A stretch of DNA of 26,399 nt from Methylococcaceae bacterium UBA4132 (GCA_002380945.1 DFWO01000068.1:1-26399); one strand, 5' to 3'; shown: positions 1-8,006, numbered from the stretch's first letter. Made by a program: numbers and translations. Notes: generated by a model not told the origin, from the sequence alone.

Positions 1-26
1 CATAATCTGTTAAAAGTGAACAGAGG

Positions 27-55
27 ATTATATTTTTAAACCAAAGTCGCGTCAA
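27..55 (-). promoter_or_regulatory. Sigma70-type promoter firing off the left edge (probably rplU)
   Basis: On the minus strand TTGACG (55-50) is followed after exactly 17 nt by a perfect TATAAT (32-27). An ATG sits at 3-1, so a gene reading leftward would begin at the window edge. In many gammaproteobacteria rplU-rpmA is divergent from ispB, so rplU is the likely gene, but only its possible start codon is visible. Promoter match seen directly; target gene inferred. Confidence 0.7.
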
Positions 56-130
56 TAAAAACCGACCGACCACACTTGGTTAGGATAACACAAGAAGGTT
101 ATTGACACCACCGTAGTTTATTCAATAGCA

Positions 131-160
131 TGGTCAGTTAGCTTTTCATTGCGCTATAAT
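131..160 (+). promoter_or_regulatory. Candidate ispB promoter
   Basis: A perfect TATAAT at 155-160 lies about 70 nt upstream of ispB. The best -35 candidate is TGGTCA at 131-136 with an 18-nt spacer, a 4 of 6 match. A consensus TTGACA at 102-107 is also present but has no good -10 at the right distance. Either could serve ispB; the -10 at 155 is the stronger evidence. Confidence 0.45.
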
Positions 161-230
161 GGCGTGATTAATTTGTGTTTCACAGTTTTTACTATGAAAC
201 TCGCCGAAACTTACTATGTAGCTCGCAATA

Positions 231-1223
231 ATGGCATCACAAAATATCTCGCCGATTGATTTTGATTCAATTAAGAATTTAACTGCAATCGAGGCTAAAG
301 CAGTCGATCAGCTCATTATTAATGAGCTAAGTTCTGATGTAATTCTCATTAACCAGATGGGGCATTACATTGTTGGCAATGGCGGTAAACGCTTGCGTCC
401 TATGTTATTGCTACTCGCTGCTAAAGCGTTAGGTGGGGTCAACGATAACCATTTGATACTGGCGGCAGTGATTGAGTTTATTCATACTGCGACTTTACTG
501 CATGATGATGTGGTGGATGAATCTGATTTAAGACGTGGCAAAGAATCAGCGAATGCAGTTTGGGGGAATGCGGCTAGCGTGTTAGTTGGTGATTATTTGT
601 ATTCCAGTGCATTTGAAATGATGGTGCGCACTGGCAATATGCGAGTAATGGAAATTCTGTCTAAAACCACCACCGCGATTGCTGAAGGTGAGGTCTTACA
701 ATTATTAAATTGCAATAATCCTGAAACCACTGAAGCAAAATATTTGGAAGTGATTGCGCGTAAAACCGCTATTTTATTTAGTGCTGCCACGCGCCTAGGC
801 GCAGTGCTTGCCGATACAACGGCTGAGGTAGAGGAAAGTTTGGCTCAATATGGTCAACAGTTAGGTATTGCGTTTCAGTTGATTGACGATGCGTTGGATT
901 ACAAAGCAACTACAGAAGAACTAGGCAAAAATTTAGGTGATGATTTAGCGGAAGGTAAGCCTACATTACCACTAATTTACGCAATTCAAAACGGTACGCC
1001 AGCCGAAGCCGACATTATTATTGATGCTATTAAGAATGGTAAGCGTGAGGCATTTAATGAAGTTTATGCCGTGGTAAAACGAACTAAGGCGATTGATTAT
1101 ACTGAACAACGTGCTGATGAAGCAGCACAAAAAGCAATAGATGCACTCAACGTGTTACCTGATTCAGACTATAAAACGGCATTAACTTTATTGGCAAAAT
1201 TCTCAGTACAACGTAATTATTGA
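231..1223 (+). CDS. ispB: Octaprenyl diphosphate synthase (IspB)
   Basis: Trans-prenyltransferase that extends farnesyl diphosphate with isopentenyl diphosphate to make the C40 side chain of ubiquinone/menaquinone; cytosolic. The 330-residue length fits the family. The first aspartate-rich motif is DDVVD at 92-96, preceded by EFIHTATLLH. The second is DDALD at 219-223, following FQLI. GGKRLRP (51-57) binds the allylic diphosphate end and GKPTLPL lies near 242-248. The ATG at 231 is chosen because an in-frame ATG at 216 is followed directly by a stop; no clear Shine-Dalgarno precedes it. The C-terminus ends in FSVQRNY, much like E. coli IspB. It stands alone, divergent from a probable rplU promoter. 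Alternative: a related long-chain polyprenyl synthase of different product length; the sequence resembles IspB closely along its length. Confidence 0.96.
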   Translation: MASQNISPIDFDSIKNLTAIEAKAVDQLIINELSSDVILINQMGHYIVGNGGKRLRPMLLLLAAKALGGVNDNHLILAAVIEFIHTATLLHDDVVDESDLRRGKESANAVWGNAASVLVGDYLYSSAFEMMVRTGNMRVMEILSKTTTAIAEGEVLQLLNCNNPETTEAKYLEVIARKTAILFSAATRLGAVLADTTAEVEESLAQYGQQLGIAFQLIDDALDYKATTEELGKNLGDDLAEGKPTLPLIYAIQNGTPAEADIIIDAIKNGKREAFNEVYAVVKRTKAIDYTEQRADEAAQKAIDALNVLPDSDYKTALTLLAKFSVQRNY

Positions 1224-1285
1224 GTTAAGCGAGGGCGAGTTAGTAGTGGGTCAAAGCTGTAGTTTGTAGTTTACTTTATTATTAA

Positions 1286-1980
1286 GGTGTTGACATATTA
1301 TCAAGAAATCGACTGTCCAAACTGTAGCAGCAATAAGATCAACAAATCTGGTTGTACGGAGCAAGGGACACATCAGTATTGTTGCCATAATGAGGTTTGT
1401 TCAACAAAAACCTTTCTGCTGACTTATGCCTTGCCTATAAGCTAAGCGTTAAAAGGCTTGTGTATGTAGTAGCGGTATTCAGGACACAGAGCGTGAACGG
1501 TGTCAGCAAGCTAAAAAAGTCCGCTGTACTGACACAAGTTAATCCGATACTGGCTACGTTATCTCAATCAGACGGAAACGAAGTGAGATTGGAAGCGGTC
1601 TGTGAGACTGAAATGGATGAGCTGTGGTCTTATCTCTGAGCGACGATGGTTATGCTATGCCATTGATCATGCCACTAGTACCGTATTGGCGACTATCTTA
1701 GATATAAACGCAGATATAAACGCAAAGTCAGGTATTCAAACAAATACAAGTCTTACTTCATCCCTTCAAAATCACACGATACTATACCGATAACTGAAGG
1801 GGCTGATAACCGCCATTTACAGGCTGAATAACATGAAGTAGGCAAACAAAACATTCAAAAAATAGAACGTAACAACTTGAATCTTTGGATTTGGATTAAA
1901 CGCTTGACCAGAAAAACAATCTGTTTTTTCAAGCAAGTCTATCACTACTGCCAAATTATAGCCCATCTTCCTGAGTGTGA
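1286..1980 (+). pseudogene. IS1-family transposase remnant
   Basis: Fragments of both IS1 reading parts are recognisable in order but in changing frames. An InsA-like zinc finger (CPNC at about 1314-1325, then CCHNEVC) is followed by a degraded HTH region with GIQDTER in one frame and VSKLKKSAVLTQVNP in another. InsB-like pieces follow: ETEMDELWSYL (ends at a stop at 1637), ERRWLCYAIDHATSTVLA in the next frame, RYYTDN near 1780, then QKIERNNLNLWIWIKRLTRKTIC (three parts of the typical IS1 C-terminal motif) at about 1855-1930. At least three frameshifts and several stops make it non-functional. Terminal inverted repeats were not recognised, so the ends are approximate. Confidence 0.8.
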
Positions 1981-2643
1981 AAGGAGGTGATGGTCACTCA
2001 CATACATTTGATGGAGTTCCTACGTGTCGAACTGTCTATCCAGTGGGGTATAGGCGCAATTGACAAATTGTACTTGGTTTTACAGGCTAAATCTGCCTCT
2101 CGCATTCAGCGTCCAATGCGCCGCTGACTGACTGATTTTTCGTGACTCATAAACTACTTTTTTGAGACAGTGTGTCCTGTAAGTCGCCCGACTTTTGTTA
2201 AATTCGCTGTGTATAAGATTAGTCACAGAACATCCTGTTTTTTAAGAACGCTAGGCTCGCGCTTTAACCACGCATAGTCGTAATATGCCTTACTTGCAGG
2301 AGGTCACATATTAGCGGCATGGTAAATTTTGATTCATGTTCTTTCATCCACGCGTACTTTACTTTTGTTCCTTGGCAAAGTACGCAGCCACCTTGTCCAA
2401 CAGCCCCTCTCCTCCGCTAGGCGAGTGTTTTCTTTCTTCAGTTGCTTTCAGATGTTCATCGGTGTGGACTGGCTTATCCGTAGTTTGTACTCTGTTATAT
2501 TTATATGTCTAATTATGCAACGTATTGGCGTTTATTCCTACGTCCTTCTCAATATCCACCACAGGTTTATCCGACTCCGTTGCCATTTTTACCGCAGATG
2601 CTTTAAATTCTGCTGGGTAGCTTTGTGGCTTTTCTCTGCTCAT
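1980..2643 (-). pseudogene. IS3-family transposase remnant (orfA plus start of orfB)
   Basis: Read leftward from ATG at 2643, the protein starts MSREKPQSYPAEFKASAVKM and continues with GINANTLHN, a typical IS3-family OrfA helix-turn-helix. A stop replaces the expected Trp at the end of that motif. Leucine-zipper fragments (EERKHSP, GLLDKVAAYFAKEQK) lead to the OrfA/OrfB junction near 2370. OrfB pieces follow, including LDRQFDT and YVSDHH near 2000-2045, where the first catalytic region (normally GDIT) is ruined. It resembles the remnant at 25143-26058, so both may derive from the same element. Its left end runs into the IS1 remnant and its right end abuts the IS6 remnant. Confidence 0.75.
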
Positions 2644-2885
2644 TTTGGCTGTTTTCTTCTACGTCCGTTATGCATTTTCTATCGAGACCTAGAAGAAATA
2701 CAGGTGTTTAAAGTGAATCACGCCACACTCAATCAGTGGGTGGTCAGTTATTTTCCTACTCTGGCTTTGAAGGCTAAAAACTGCCAGTATGCATGGTGTA
2801 GGCATGCTCATGTCGTATGGATGAGACTTATAAGTAGATAGACGAAAGTTTTTTGGAATATCATTTGATGGTGTCAAGCTATAAA
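2641..2885 (+). pseudogene. IS6-family transposase fragment
   Basis: In one frame the sequence reads FYRDLEEI, then VNHATLNQWVVSYFPTLALKAK, the conserved DNA-binding/N-terminal part of IS6-family (IS26-like) transposases. After a frameshift near 2800 comes RMDETYK, the first catalytic Asp motif (usually WRMDETYIKV), followed at once by a stop. The rest of the DDE domain is missing. The start overlaps the end of the IS3 remnant, so the boundary is approximate. Confidence 0.7.
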
Positions 2886-2903
2886 ATAAACACACCAGAC
2901 CAA

Positions 2904-2971
2904 ATGAAATCCATCACCAAACTAAACGATGAAGAGCAAAAGACTTTAATAGAAGCCTACTGTTACCATCC
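2904..2971 (+). pseudogene. IS630-family transposase N-terminal scrap
   Basis: An ATG at 2904 opens MKSITKLNDEEQKTLIEAYC, which resembles the first 20 or so residues of IS630-family transposases (KL-DEER-TL-EAY followed by HP). The similarity stops at 2971, exactly where the stop codon of the neighbouring lipoprotein gene begins on the other strand. Only about 23 codons survive. Family assignment rests on this short motif and is tentative. Confidence 0.4.
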
Positions 2972-3250
2972 TTATTTCCTCATTGATCTTTTGAATTTTT
3001 TATCCATTTTATCATTGGCATCTTGAGATAGTTGAGCTGCGTGATTGGCTGCGGCTTCTGCGGCTTGTGCCTTTGTAGCTGCATCAGCAGCTGTAGTTTG
3101 TGCGCTGGCTGAATCAGCTGATGCTTGTTTAATAGAAGTATCCAAGCCACTTACTTGTGATTGTAAATTTTCAACATCTGAAGTGGTTGCGCAAGCCGTA
3201 ACCAGACTGTAAGTTAGAGCAATCATTGATAATTTTATTACTTTTTTCAT
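2972..3250 (-). CDS. Lpp/OprI-like alanine-zipper outer-membrane lipoprotein
   Basis: Small murein-lipoprotein-like protein of 92 residues when started at the ATG at 3250 (MKKVIKLSMIA). That start gives a normal lipoprotein signal with lipobox LVTAC; the lipidated Cys is residue 20. A longer start at 3265 adds five residues (MRKNN) and has no better ribosome site; GGA lies 9-10 nt before 3250. The mature part begins TTSDVENLQSQVSGLDTSI and continues as an Ala-rich heptad coiled coil (many AxxA repeats), as in Pseudomonas OprI. It ends in RSMRK, a terminal Lys that in Lpp/OprI proteins can be joined to peptidoglycan by L,D-transpeptidases. Such an enzyme is encoded next in the same orientation (4684-6042). 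It has its own promoter candidate and, further upstream, a sequence shared with the EPS operon. Confidence 0.85.
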   Translation of the reverse strand: MKKVIKLSMIALTYSLVTACATTSDVENLQSQVSGLDTSIKQASADSASAQTTAADAATKAQAAEAAANHAAQLSQDANDKMDKKFKRSMRK

Positions 3251-3329
3251 ATTATTTTTCCGCATTTAAGATTATTACTATAAAAGATTATTAGAAGGGT
3301 AAATTTAATCAAGCAGCACTAAGGTTGTT

Positions 3330-3358
3330 ATTCTTTATTCATTGATACTTAATGTCAA
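3330..3358 (-). promoter_or_regulatory. Sigma70-type promoter for the Lpp-like gene
   Basis: On the minus strand a perfect TTGACA (3358-3353) is followed after 17 nt by AAGAAT (3335-3330), a 4 of 6 match to TATAAT. This places the transcript start near 3323, about 70 nt before the ATG at 3250. It is the best promoter match between the gene and the upstream element at 3373-3452. Confidence 0.5.
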
Positions 3359-3372
3359 ACAGTTTTAAGCGT

Positions 3373-3452
3373 AAGTTACCTACCGACTGCGTAAAGTTTA
3401 CATAAACAATATGAGAGGAAGCCTGTAGGTTTGATTAAGATTAGATGAAGAT
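3373..3452 (-). promoter_or_regulatory. Upstream element copy A with PmrA-like direct-repeat box
   Basis: Read on the minus strand, CTTCAT-CTAAT-CTTAAT (3450-3434) matches the PmrA-type consensus CTTAAT-N5-CTTAAT at 11 of 12 half-site bases. The whole segment aligns, with a few gaps, to 19687-19767 upstream of the EPS operon. The best part is TTGATTAAGATTAGATGA at 3431-3448, identical in both copies. Both copies lie upstream of leftward genes, here about 183 nt before the Lpp-like start. An OmpR-family regulator (20082-20762) is encoded in the window and could bind it; that link is inference. Confidence 0.5.
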
Positions 3453-3645
3453 ATGTGTAGAAAAGCTTGACTATTAGCTTGCCAGTCGGAGAGAGTGTGT
3501 ATTATCTTTCTGATAATCCATTATCTGCCGAGACGCACCCAGACAAGTCTTAGAGTTAAGGTATCTGATTATTTAATAAGTGCAGCAATCGACAGCTCTG
3601 TAACCTGCCTAAAATTAAGTATGCTATTAATAAGCGATTAAAGTA
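3453..3645. other. Intergenic stretch without recognised features
   Basis: No ORF, RNA gene or known repeat is recognised here. It separates the upstream element of the lipoprotein gene from the ihfB remnant. Because rpsA commonly precedes ihfB, I looked for a decayed rpsA tail and did not find one. Confidence 0.5.
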
Positions 3646-3843
3646 GTGGTTAAATTAGAGCTGGTGTGTTCGCTCAATGAGAAATTACCTGAACTTCAAA
3701 TAAGAAATGTAGAACTGGCTGTTAATTGTATCCTAGAACAGATGTCTGATGCTTAGCCCAAAGCGAACATATTGAAATTAGGGGCTTTGGCGGTATTAAT
3801 TTACGACATCGACCTGTGTACATCTAAAACGGGTGAAGTCGTT
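3646..3843 (+). pseudogene. ihfB: ihfB remnant (integration host factor beta subunit)
   Basis: From a GTG at 3646 the frame reads VVKLELVCSLNEKLPELQ, then NVELAVNCILEQMSDA, then a TAG stop at 3754. This follows the IHF-beta start (MTKSELI..., then VE-AV...ILE-M). After a frameshift, EHIEIRGFGGINLRHRPV (3765 onward) matches the hallmark IEIRGFGSFSLHYRPP of IHF-beta rather than IHF-alpha. A second shift restores SKTGEVV, the remains of NPKTG, at about 3822-3843. The sequence then passes straight into an IS3-family transposase and the C-terminal third (normally GKYVPHFKPGK) is absent. The gene is dead: one stop, two frameshifts and a truncation. A working copy presumably exists elsewhere, since IHF is normally a heterodimer; that cannot be seen here. 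Confidence 0.75.
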
Positions 3844-4660
3844 ACCGATTTTGGATAGAATCCGCGCCAATCAATCGCTGGCCAATGACATTAAACGTAT
3901 CTTTGATGATGAGAAAGGGTGTCCTGCACCGTGCAGAATCACGCACCGACTCCGACTCTAAGAGGAAGGTAAATTGGTCAGTCGGCACCGAGCAGCCAGA
4001 ATTATAAGAAGTAATGGCGGGCGAATAAAAACCGCTAAGAAATACAAAGCCACCTCGAACAGTAATCTCTCATTACCAGCAGCACCGAATCTATTGAACT
4101 AGAACTTTGAAGCAGATTCGTCTGATCAAAAATGGGTATCTGATATTACCTATATCTGGACAGAAGAAGACTGGCTGTATTTGGCAATGATACTTGAGTC
4201 TTATTCACGATGAGTGATTGGCTGGGCAATCGCCTAACGTATGACCGCATCTCTGTTTGTGATGCCTTGATGATGGCGTTATGGCATCGTCATATGCCAA
4301 AAGGTGTGATTATTCATTCTGATAGAGGCAGACAGTATTGTGTTCAGCCGCTCGATTACCAGAAACTTTTCTGTCAGCACCAATTGATTTGCAGTATGAG
4401 TAAGAAAGGCGACTGTTATGACAATGTGACTATGGAAAGTTAGAACCACAGTTTTAAAGTCCAAACAGTTCATCGTGAACAGTTTCAAAATCGCTCAGAT
4501 GCCAAGTATCAAGTGTTCAAATAAAATAATATATTGAAGTGTATTACACTTGCAAAAGACTTCACTCCAAATATGGCTATATTAGCCCAGAAGCTTTTGA
4601 AGCTAAAAAAGTCGCTTGAAATCTGGGCAAGATTATACTATTTTTTTCCGAATTCTGTGT
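3844..4660 (+). pseudogene. IS3-family orfB remnant
   Basis: The OrfB integrase domain can be followed from RANQSLANDIKRIFDDEKG (about 3868) through QKWVSDITYIWTEEDWLYLA with the first catalytic Asp (about 4120-4185). It continues with VIHSDRG-type IIHSDRGRQYC (second Asp, about 4305-4341), CSMSKKGDCYDNVTMES (third catalytic Glu, about 4390-4440), SPEAFEAKKVA near 4580-4616 and the element tail. All three acidic residues survive, but in-frame stops replace Arg or Trp codons (for example TGA at 4210 and TAG at 4441) and there are frameshifts. The 5' part of orfB and all of orfA are missing, cut at the junction with ihfB. A separate 77-codon open stretch starts at 4210 but is only a fragment of this gene. 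Confidence 0.85.
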
Positions 4661-4683
4661 TTGCCCTGTCTAGGATTACCTTG

Positions 4684-6042
4684 CTAATTTTCTGAAATTA
4701 ACTGGGGCTTTGAAGGTTCAACATCAAGTTCAAAATCCATACGAAGGCGTTTTGCAATGGCTTTTGCTTCCTTTTTGTTTTTAAATGGTCCAGCGATGAC
4801 ATGGTAGGTGTTGTCTTTCTGAATTTTACGCGCAGGAATAATGGGACCCTGATGATTGAGCATTGTTGCTAGTTTTTGCGCCTCTATTTCGTTATCGAAG
4901 CTAGCCACCAAAATCGACCAGTCATTATCCTTTAATTCTCCAACAATAGGTTGTTGATAGAGTTGTTCAGGGTGTTCCAATTGCATAGCATTTGCCAATA
5001 TATCTGCTTCATCTGGACTTTGCACAAGAATTGGTTCAGGAATGCCATCCGATCGTTGAATAATGAGATCAACTTTCTTCCAATCGATAGAAACGTGTTT
5101 TTTGGAGCTAATCTGGTGTAACTGTTTTTTTAGCTGAGATTTATCATTTGTCGATTTTTGGAGCGGTTCGTTGGCTTCAAGATAAAGCATATCCTGATGC
5201 CAAGCTGTCAGATAGGGCTGGTGAATTATCTGCACTGGCATTCCTACCGAAGCTTTCTTAAACAGCATCTCAATATCCTCTGGATAAAGCTGGACACAAC
5301 CGTGGCTTACTTGCATACCGATGCCATAAGGTTTGTTGGTTCCATGTATCAAATAACGGGGAAAACCGAGGCGCATTGCGTAGAGTCCCAATGGATTATC
5401 GGGACCTGCGGGTACTACATTAGGTAATGAGTCACCTTTTTCTGAATGCTCTTGGTGAATGGATTCGGGTACAACCCAAGTCGGGTTAGCTTTTTTAGCG
5501 ACGATACTGGTTAATCCCATCGGCGTATTCCATCCTTGACGACCAATACCAACGGGATAAGTGAACACCTTATCTGGCTGCTGTTTGGGATAGTAAAATA
5601 AGCGCATATTTGCCAGATTTAAAATAATGCCCTTATGTGGAGCATCTGGGAGAATAAATTGTAAAGGCAATATTACGCGGCTACTCAGCTTAGGTGTCCA
5701 GGGACTAATAGTAGGATTGGCTTTGCTAATATCATTAAAACCTAAACCAAAATGTCGGGCAATGTCAGACAGTGTGTCATCTTCACGCGTGTTGATTGCA
5801 GCAATTGTACCAACCATATTTTGACCGTCAGATAACTGAAATTCATGGGTTTCTATAGTTTTGGTTTGCGGCGTTTGATCCTCAGGAGTCGCTATGGTTA
5901 CATGTTCATCGGGAGAAAATACCAGATGTTGGCAACCACTGATTAAGATGCTAAACAGTATCATCCCTAGCAATTGGATGACTGATGATGTTGAGTTTGA
6001 CATGTTTATTTGATTGTAAAGAAACGTTTTGACGTAAGTCAT
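4684..6042 (-). CDS. LysM-YkuD-SPOR lipoprotein, L,D-transpeptidase
   Basis: Predicted outer-membrane-anchored L,D-transpeptidase that forms non-classical links on peptidoglycan, such as attaching Lpp-type lipoproteins to diaminopimelate. A hydrophobic segment ends in lipobox LISGC (Cys37). A LysM-like region spans about 83-127 (DDTLSDIARHFGL). The YkuD domain covers about 138-275 with HGTNKPYG (His233) and SHGCVQLYPED (His247, Cys249). A SPOR domain, which binds denuded glycan, spans about 374-443 (WSILVASF, YHVIAGPF). Oddity: the residue after HGC-V is Gln251 where family members usually have Arg. A second start at 6003 (MSNSTSS) is possible; neither has a clear ribosome site. OprI and an ErfK-type enzyme are also neighbours in Pseudomonas, which supports a functional pair with the lipoprotein at 2972-3250. 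Confidence 0.88.
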   Translation of the reverse strand: MTYVKTFLYNQINMSNSTSSVIQLLGMILFSILISGCQHLVFSPDEHVTIATPEDQTPQTKTIETHEFQLSDGQNMVGTIAAINTREDDTLSDIARHFGLGFNDISKANPTISPWTPKLSSRVILPLQFILPDAPHKGIILNLANMRLFYYPKQQPDKVFTYPVGIGRQGWNTPMGLTSIVAKKANPTWVVPESIHQEHSEKGDSLPNVVPAGPDNPLGLYAMRLGFPRYLIHGTNKPYGIGMQVSHGCVQLYPEDIEMLFKKASVGMPVQIIHQPYLTAWHQDMLYLEANEPLQKSTNDKSQLKKQLHQISSKKHVSIDWKKVDLIIQRSDGIPEPILVQSPDEADILANAMQLEHPEQLYQQPIVGELKDNDWSILVASFDNEIEAQKLATMLNHQGPIIPARKIQKDNTYHVIAGPFKNKKEAKAIAKRLRMDFELDVEPSKPQLISEN

Positions 6043-6236
6043 CGTTATAGCTGAACACCCATTGTGTAAAAATAGTTTAATAGTATGAAGCTTAATGCAA
6101 TATTAAAAATTAACAACTATGGCTTACAGGCTGATATGCAACAATAGCGTAATTCCAGTTATCCGTACCACTTGTGCTGGGATTTACAATGTTCAACTCA
6201 GACTACAACTTGAAAATATTATTTCATTCACGTTCC
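6043..6236. other. Upstream region of the L,D-transpeptidase gene
   Basis: About 190 nt, AT-rich, between the transpeptidase start and the IS5-family element. No convincing sigma70 pair, RNA gene or repeat was recognised, though a promoter for the leftward gene must lie here or further up. Confidence 0.4.
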
Positions 6237-6969
6237 TAAGAAGCTGTTTGAAAAGTCTAGGCTAGCCGATTAAGAAGCGGTTAATTTTTCATAATCCTTA
6301 CTCAAACGACGTTGTAAATTCAGTCATACAAAATTTCCACCACCCAACGCCACGCCTTGGCAGTAAAAAACAAACCCTTTATGTTCTTTAGAACATAAAA
6401 GCACCGCTAAACCGCGTTGTAACCCATTCCGCTATACTCGCCGTCAATCTAATTTTATGCAACTTTTTACAAGTTCCACCGAGCTTTGCAAGTAGACATT
6501 TAACCCTATTTCTATACTGAACGGCAGTATTGTCCCCAGCACAACCACAATATCGATCTCATCGTATCAACTAAAATATGGCGTTTGCGACCCTTGATTT
6601 TCTTACCCGCATTATATATTTCTGATTTCACCCACTGACGTGGTTTTAATGCTTTAACTATCAATACAACCCGCCGTTGGATGCTTATGTTTTCCACTTT
6701 TTCGGTGTAACTGCACTCTTAGCGCATTATGAATTTTCTGCTATATGCTATTGTTTCCCCAATTGCGTTAATAACTGTAATTCGTTGACTAATATCAAAA
6801 ATAGGACGGTAAGAATCGTCATTGAAAACCCTTTTGACCACATAAAATCGCGTTTAAAACCAACTTTACACTGATGGTGCAAGGTTGCCTATCTGGTTTT
6901 GCCAAAGGCAGTAAATCTTTAATTTCGTTCTAGCCATCCTTTGGTTAAGACTTTTCAAACAGCTTCTAA
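6237..6969 (-). mobile_element. Decayed IS5-family element with intact ends
   Basis: The element is bounded by 19-bp perfect inverted repeats (GAAGCTGTTTGAAAAGTCT at 6240-6258 and its complement at 6948-6966). These are flanked by a 3-bp direct repeat TAA (6237-6239 and 6967-6969), the TNA duplication used by part of the IS5 family. Inside, on the minus strand, are IS5-type motifs: CID-SIKTT with a stop in place of the Gln of DSQS, then AGKKIKGRKRHILVDT at about 6560-6610, and VLPRRGVGWWKF-like remains of the C-terminal RRWVVER region near 6340-6360. Stops and frameshifts abound, and at about 730 bp it is shorter than typical members, so internal deletions are likely. Confidence 0.85.
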
Positions 6970-7081
6970 ATTTCCAAGTTAGATTTAATACCCAATTTTT
7001 TATAATAACGGCGAATCTCCCGTACCTAACTGCAATGATCTCTGAAAAATACGAATACGCAGCTTTTTTCACCTAATAAAC
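6970..7081. other. Spacer after the EPS operon
   Basis: About 110 nt between the IS5-family target duplication and the stop codon of the last EPS gene. No stem followed by a T-run strong enough to call a terminator is visible on the minus strand, and no gene was recognised. Confidence 0.4.
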
Positions 7082-8005
7082 TTATGATAAGGTGCGAAAC
7101 CAGTAATTTTTATGCAAACTAAAGCATCTACGCATGGCTGGCGGTAGTCCTTGATGCAGGGTACCCAGCTTGAATCCCAGCCACTTCAATCCTGTCCGCA
7201 GTGCTGCGGAGGGAATTAGCCAAGGAGCATATTTTATCAGATAGTGCATTTCCGAGATCACAAAGCGCAGACCTTCACCAGATGCTCCGCCAAATGTCTG
7301 TTGTAGCCACGAACTACAGGTATGGAAGACACCGATATCGAAGTAACGCTTAAATTCGTCTAGGAAACTGTAGTTATGAGAATGAAATACTATGGCATCG
7401 GTGCAATAAGCAATCTTCCAGCCGCCTATCAGCATCTTTCCAACCACATAGGTGTCTTCATTCATGATGGTGTCGACGGGGAAGCCGCCTACCTGCATCA
7501 ATGCGTTGCGCCGATAAGCGGCAAAAGAATTAGATATAAACACCGTTTTGATACCAAAGCGTACTCGATCTTCTAGGCTGCGTAACTGGCTTTCAGCTGG
7601 ATAATTAAAAAGACGAGCGTGAGCGGCAATCGGTCTCGCATTCCGATGTGGAAGCTGGCGTCCGTAAGCTGCACCGACTTGTTCATCAGCGAACGTCGCT
7701 AATAGCTGTTCGATCGCATCGGGTCTGGCTAATAAAGAATCCTGAGTCAGGAATACTATAATATCCACTGCTGACAGCGTATTTACACCAAGTTGGCGAG
7801 TGCCGCCGTGATTAAACTCCGATTTAGGAATCACTTGCACATCAAAGCCGTGGGCGTACGCCAAGACTACAGTGTCATCGCTAGACGAAGAGTCGATCAC
7901 CAAAAGACAATCTGGTTTTCGAGTCTGTTGTTCGAAAGCTTTAAGCCAGGATTCCCATAGGCTGCCAGCATTTAGAGTGGGAACGATAAGCCCTACCTTA
8001 CTCAT
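7082..8005 (-). CDS. GT2 glycosyltransferase, rhamnosyltransferase-like
   Basis: Last gene of the EPS operon, 307 residues from the ATG at 8005. That start follows the stop of the upstream gene after 1 nt and has a strong ribosome site (GAGGGGG at 8018-8012). A longer frame to 8050 would overlap the upstream gene and is not favoured. The GT-A fold starts MSKVGLIVPTLNAG, with VIDSSSSDDT (36-45) for nucleotide-sugar binding. FNHGGTRQ (64-71) and FLTQDS (85-90) follow, a pattern typical of RfbF/WbbL-type rhamnosyltransferases where TQD takes the place of a classical DxD. NEDTYVVGKML lies further on, where the acidic acceptor-site residue is expected. It probably adds a deoxyhexose to the undecaprenyl-linked repeat unit at the inner membrane. 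The family is firm; the sugar is inferred from motif resemblance. Confidence 0.85.
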   Translation of the reverse strand: MSKVGLIVPTLNAGSLWESWLKAFEQQTRKPDCLLVIDSSSSDDTVVLAYAHGFDVQVIPKSEFNHGGTRQLGVNTLSAVDIIVFLTQDSLLARPDAIEQLLATFADEQVGAAYGRQLPHRNARPIAAHARLFNYPAESQLRSLEDRVRFGIKTVFISNSFAAYRRNALMQVGGFPVDTIMNEDTYVVGKMLIGGWKIAYCTDAIVFHSHNYSFLDEFKRYFDIGVFHTCSSWLQQTFGGASGEGLRFVISEMHYLIKYAPWLIPSAALRTGLKWLGFKLGTLHQGLPPAMRRCFSLHKNYWFRTLS

Positions 8006-8006
8006 A

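Noticed and set aside
102..107. TTGACA as the -35 of the ispB promoter
   Set aside because: No acceptable -10 hexamer lies 16-18 nt downstream; the TATAAT at 155-160 is too far away to pair with it.
2329..2841. A 170-codon open frame on the plus strand
   Set aside because: Its first part is antisense to a decayed IS3 orfA and its end is an in-frame piece of an IS6 transposase; the apparent length is accidental.
3453..3645. Possible decayed rpsA upstream of the ihfB remnant
   Set aside because: No S1-domain motif could be read in any frame.
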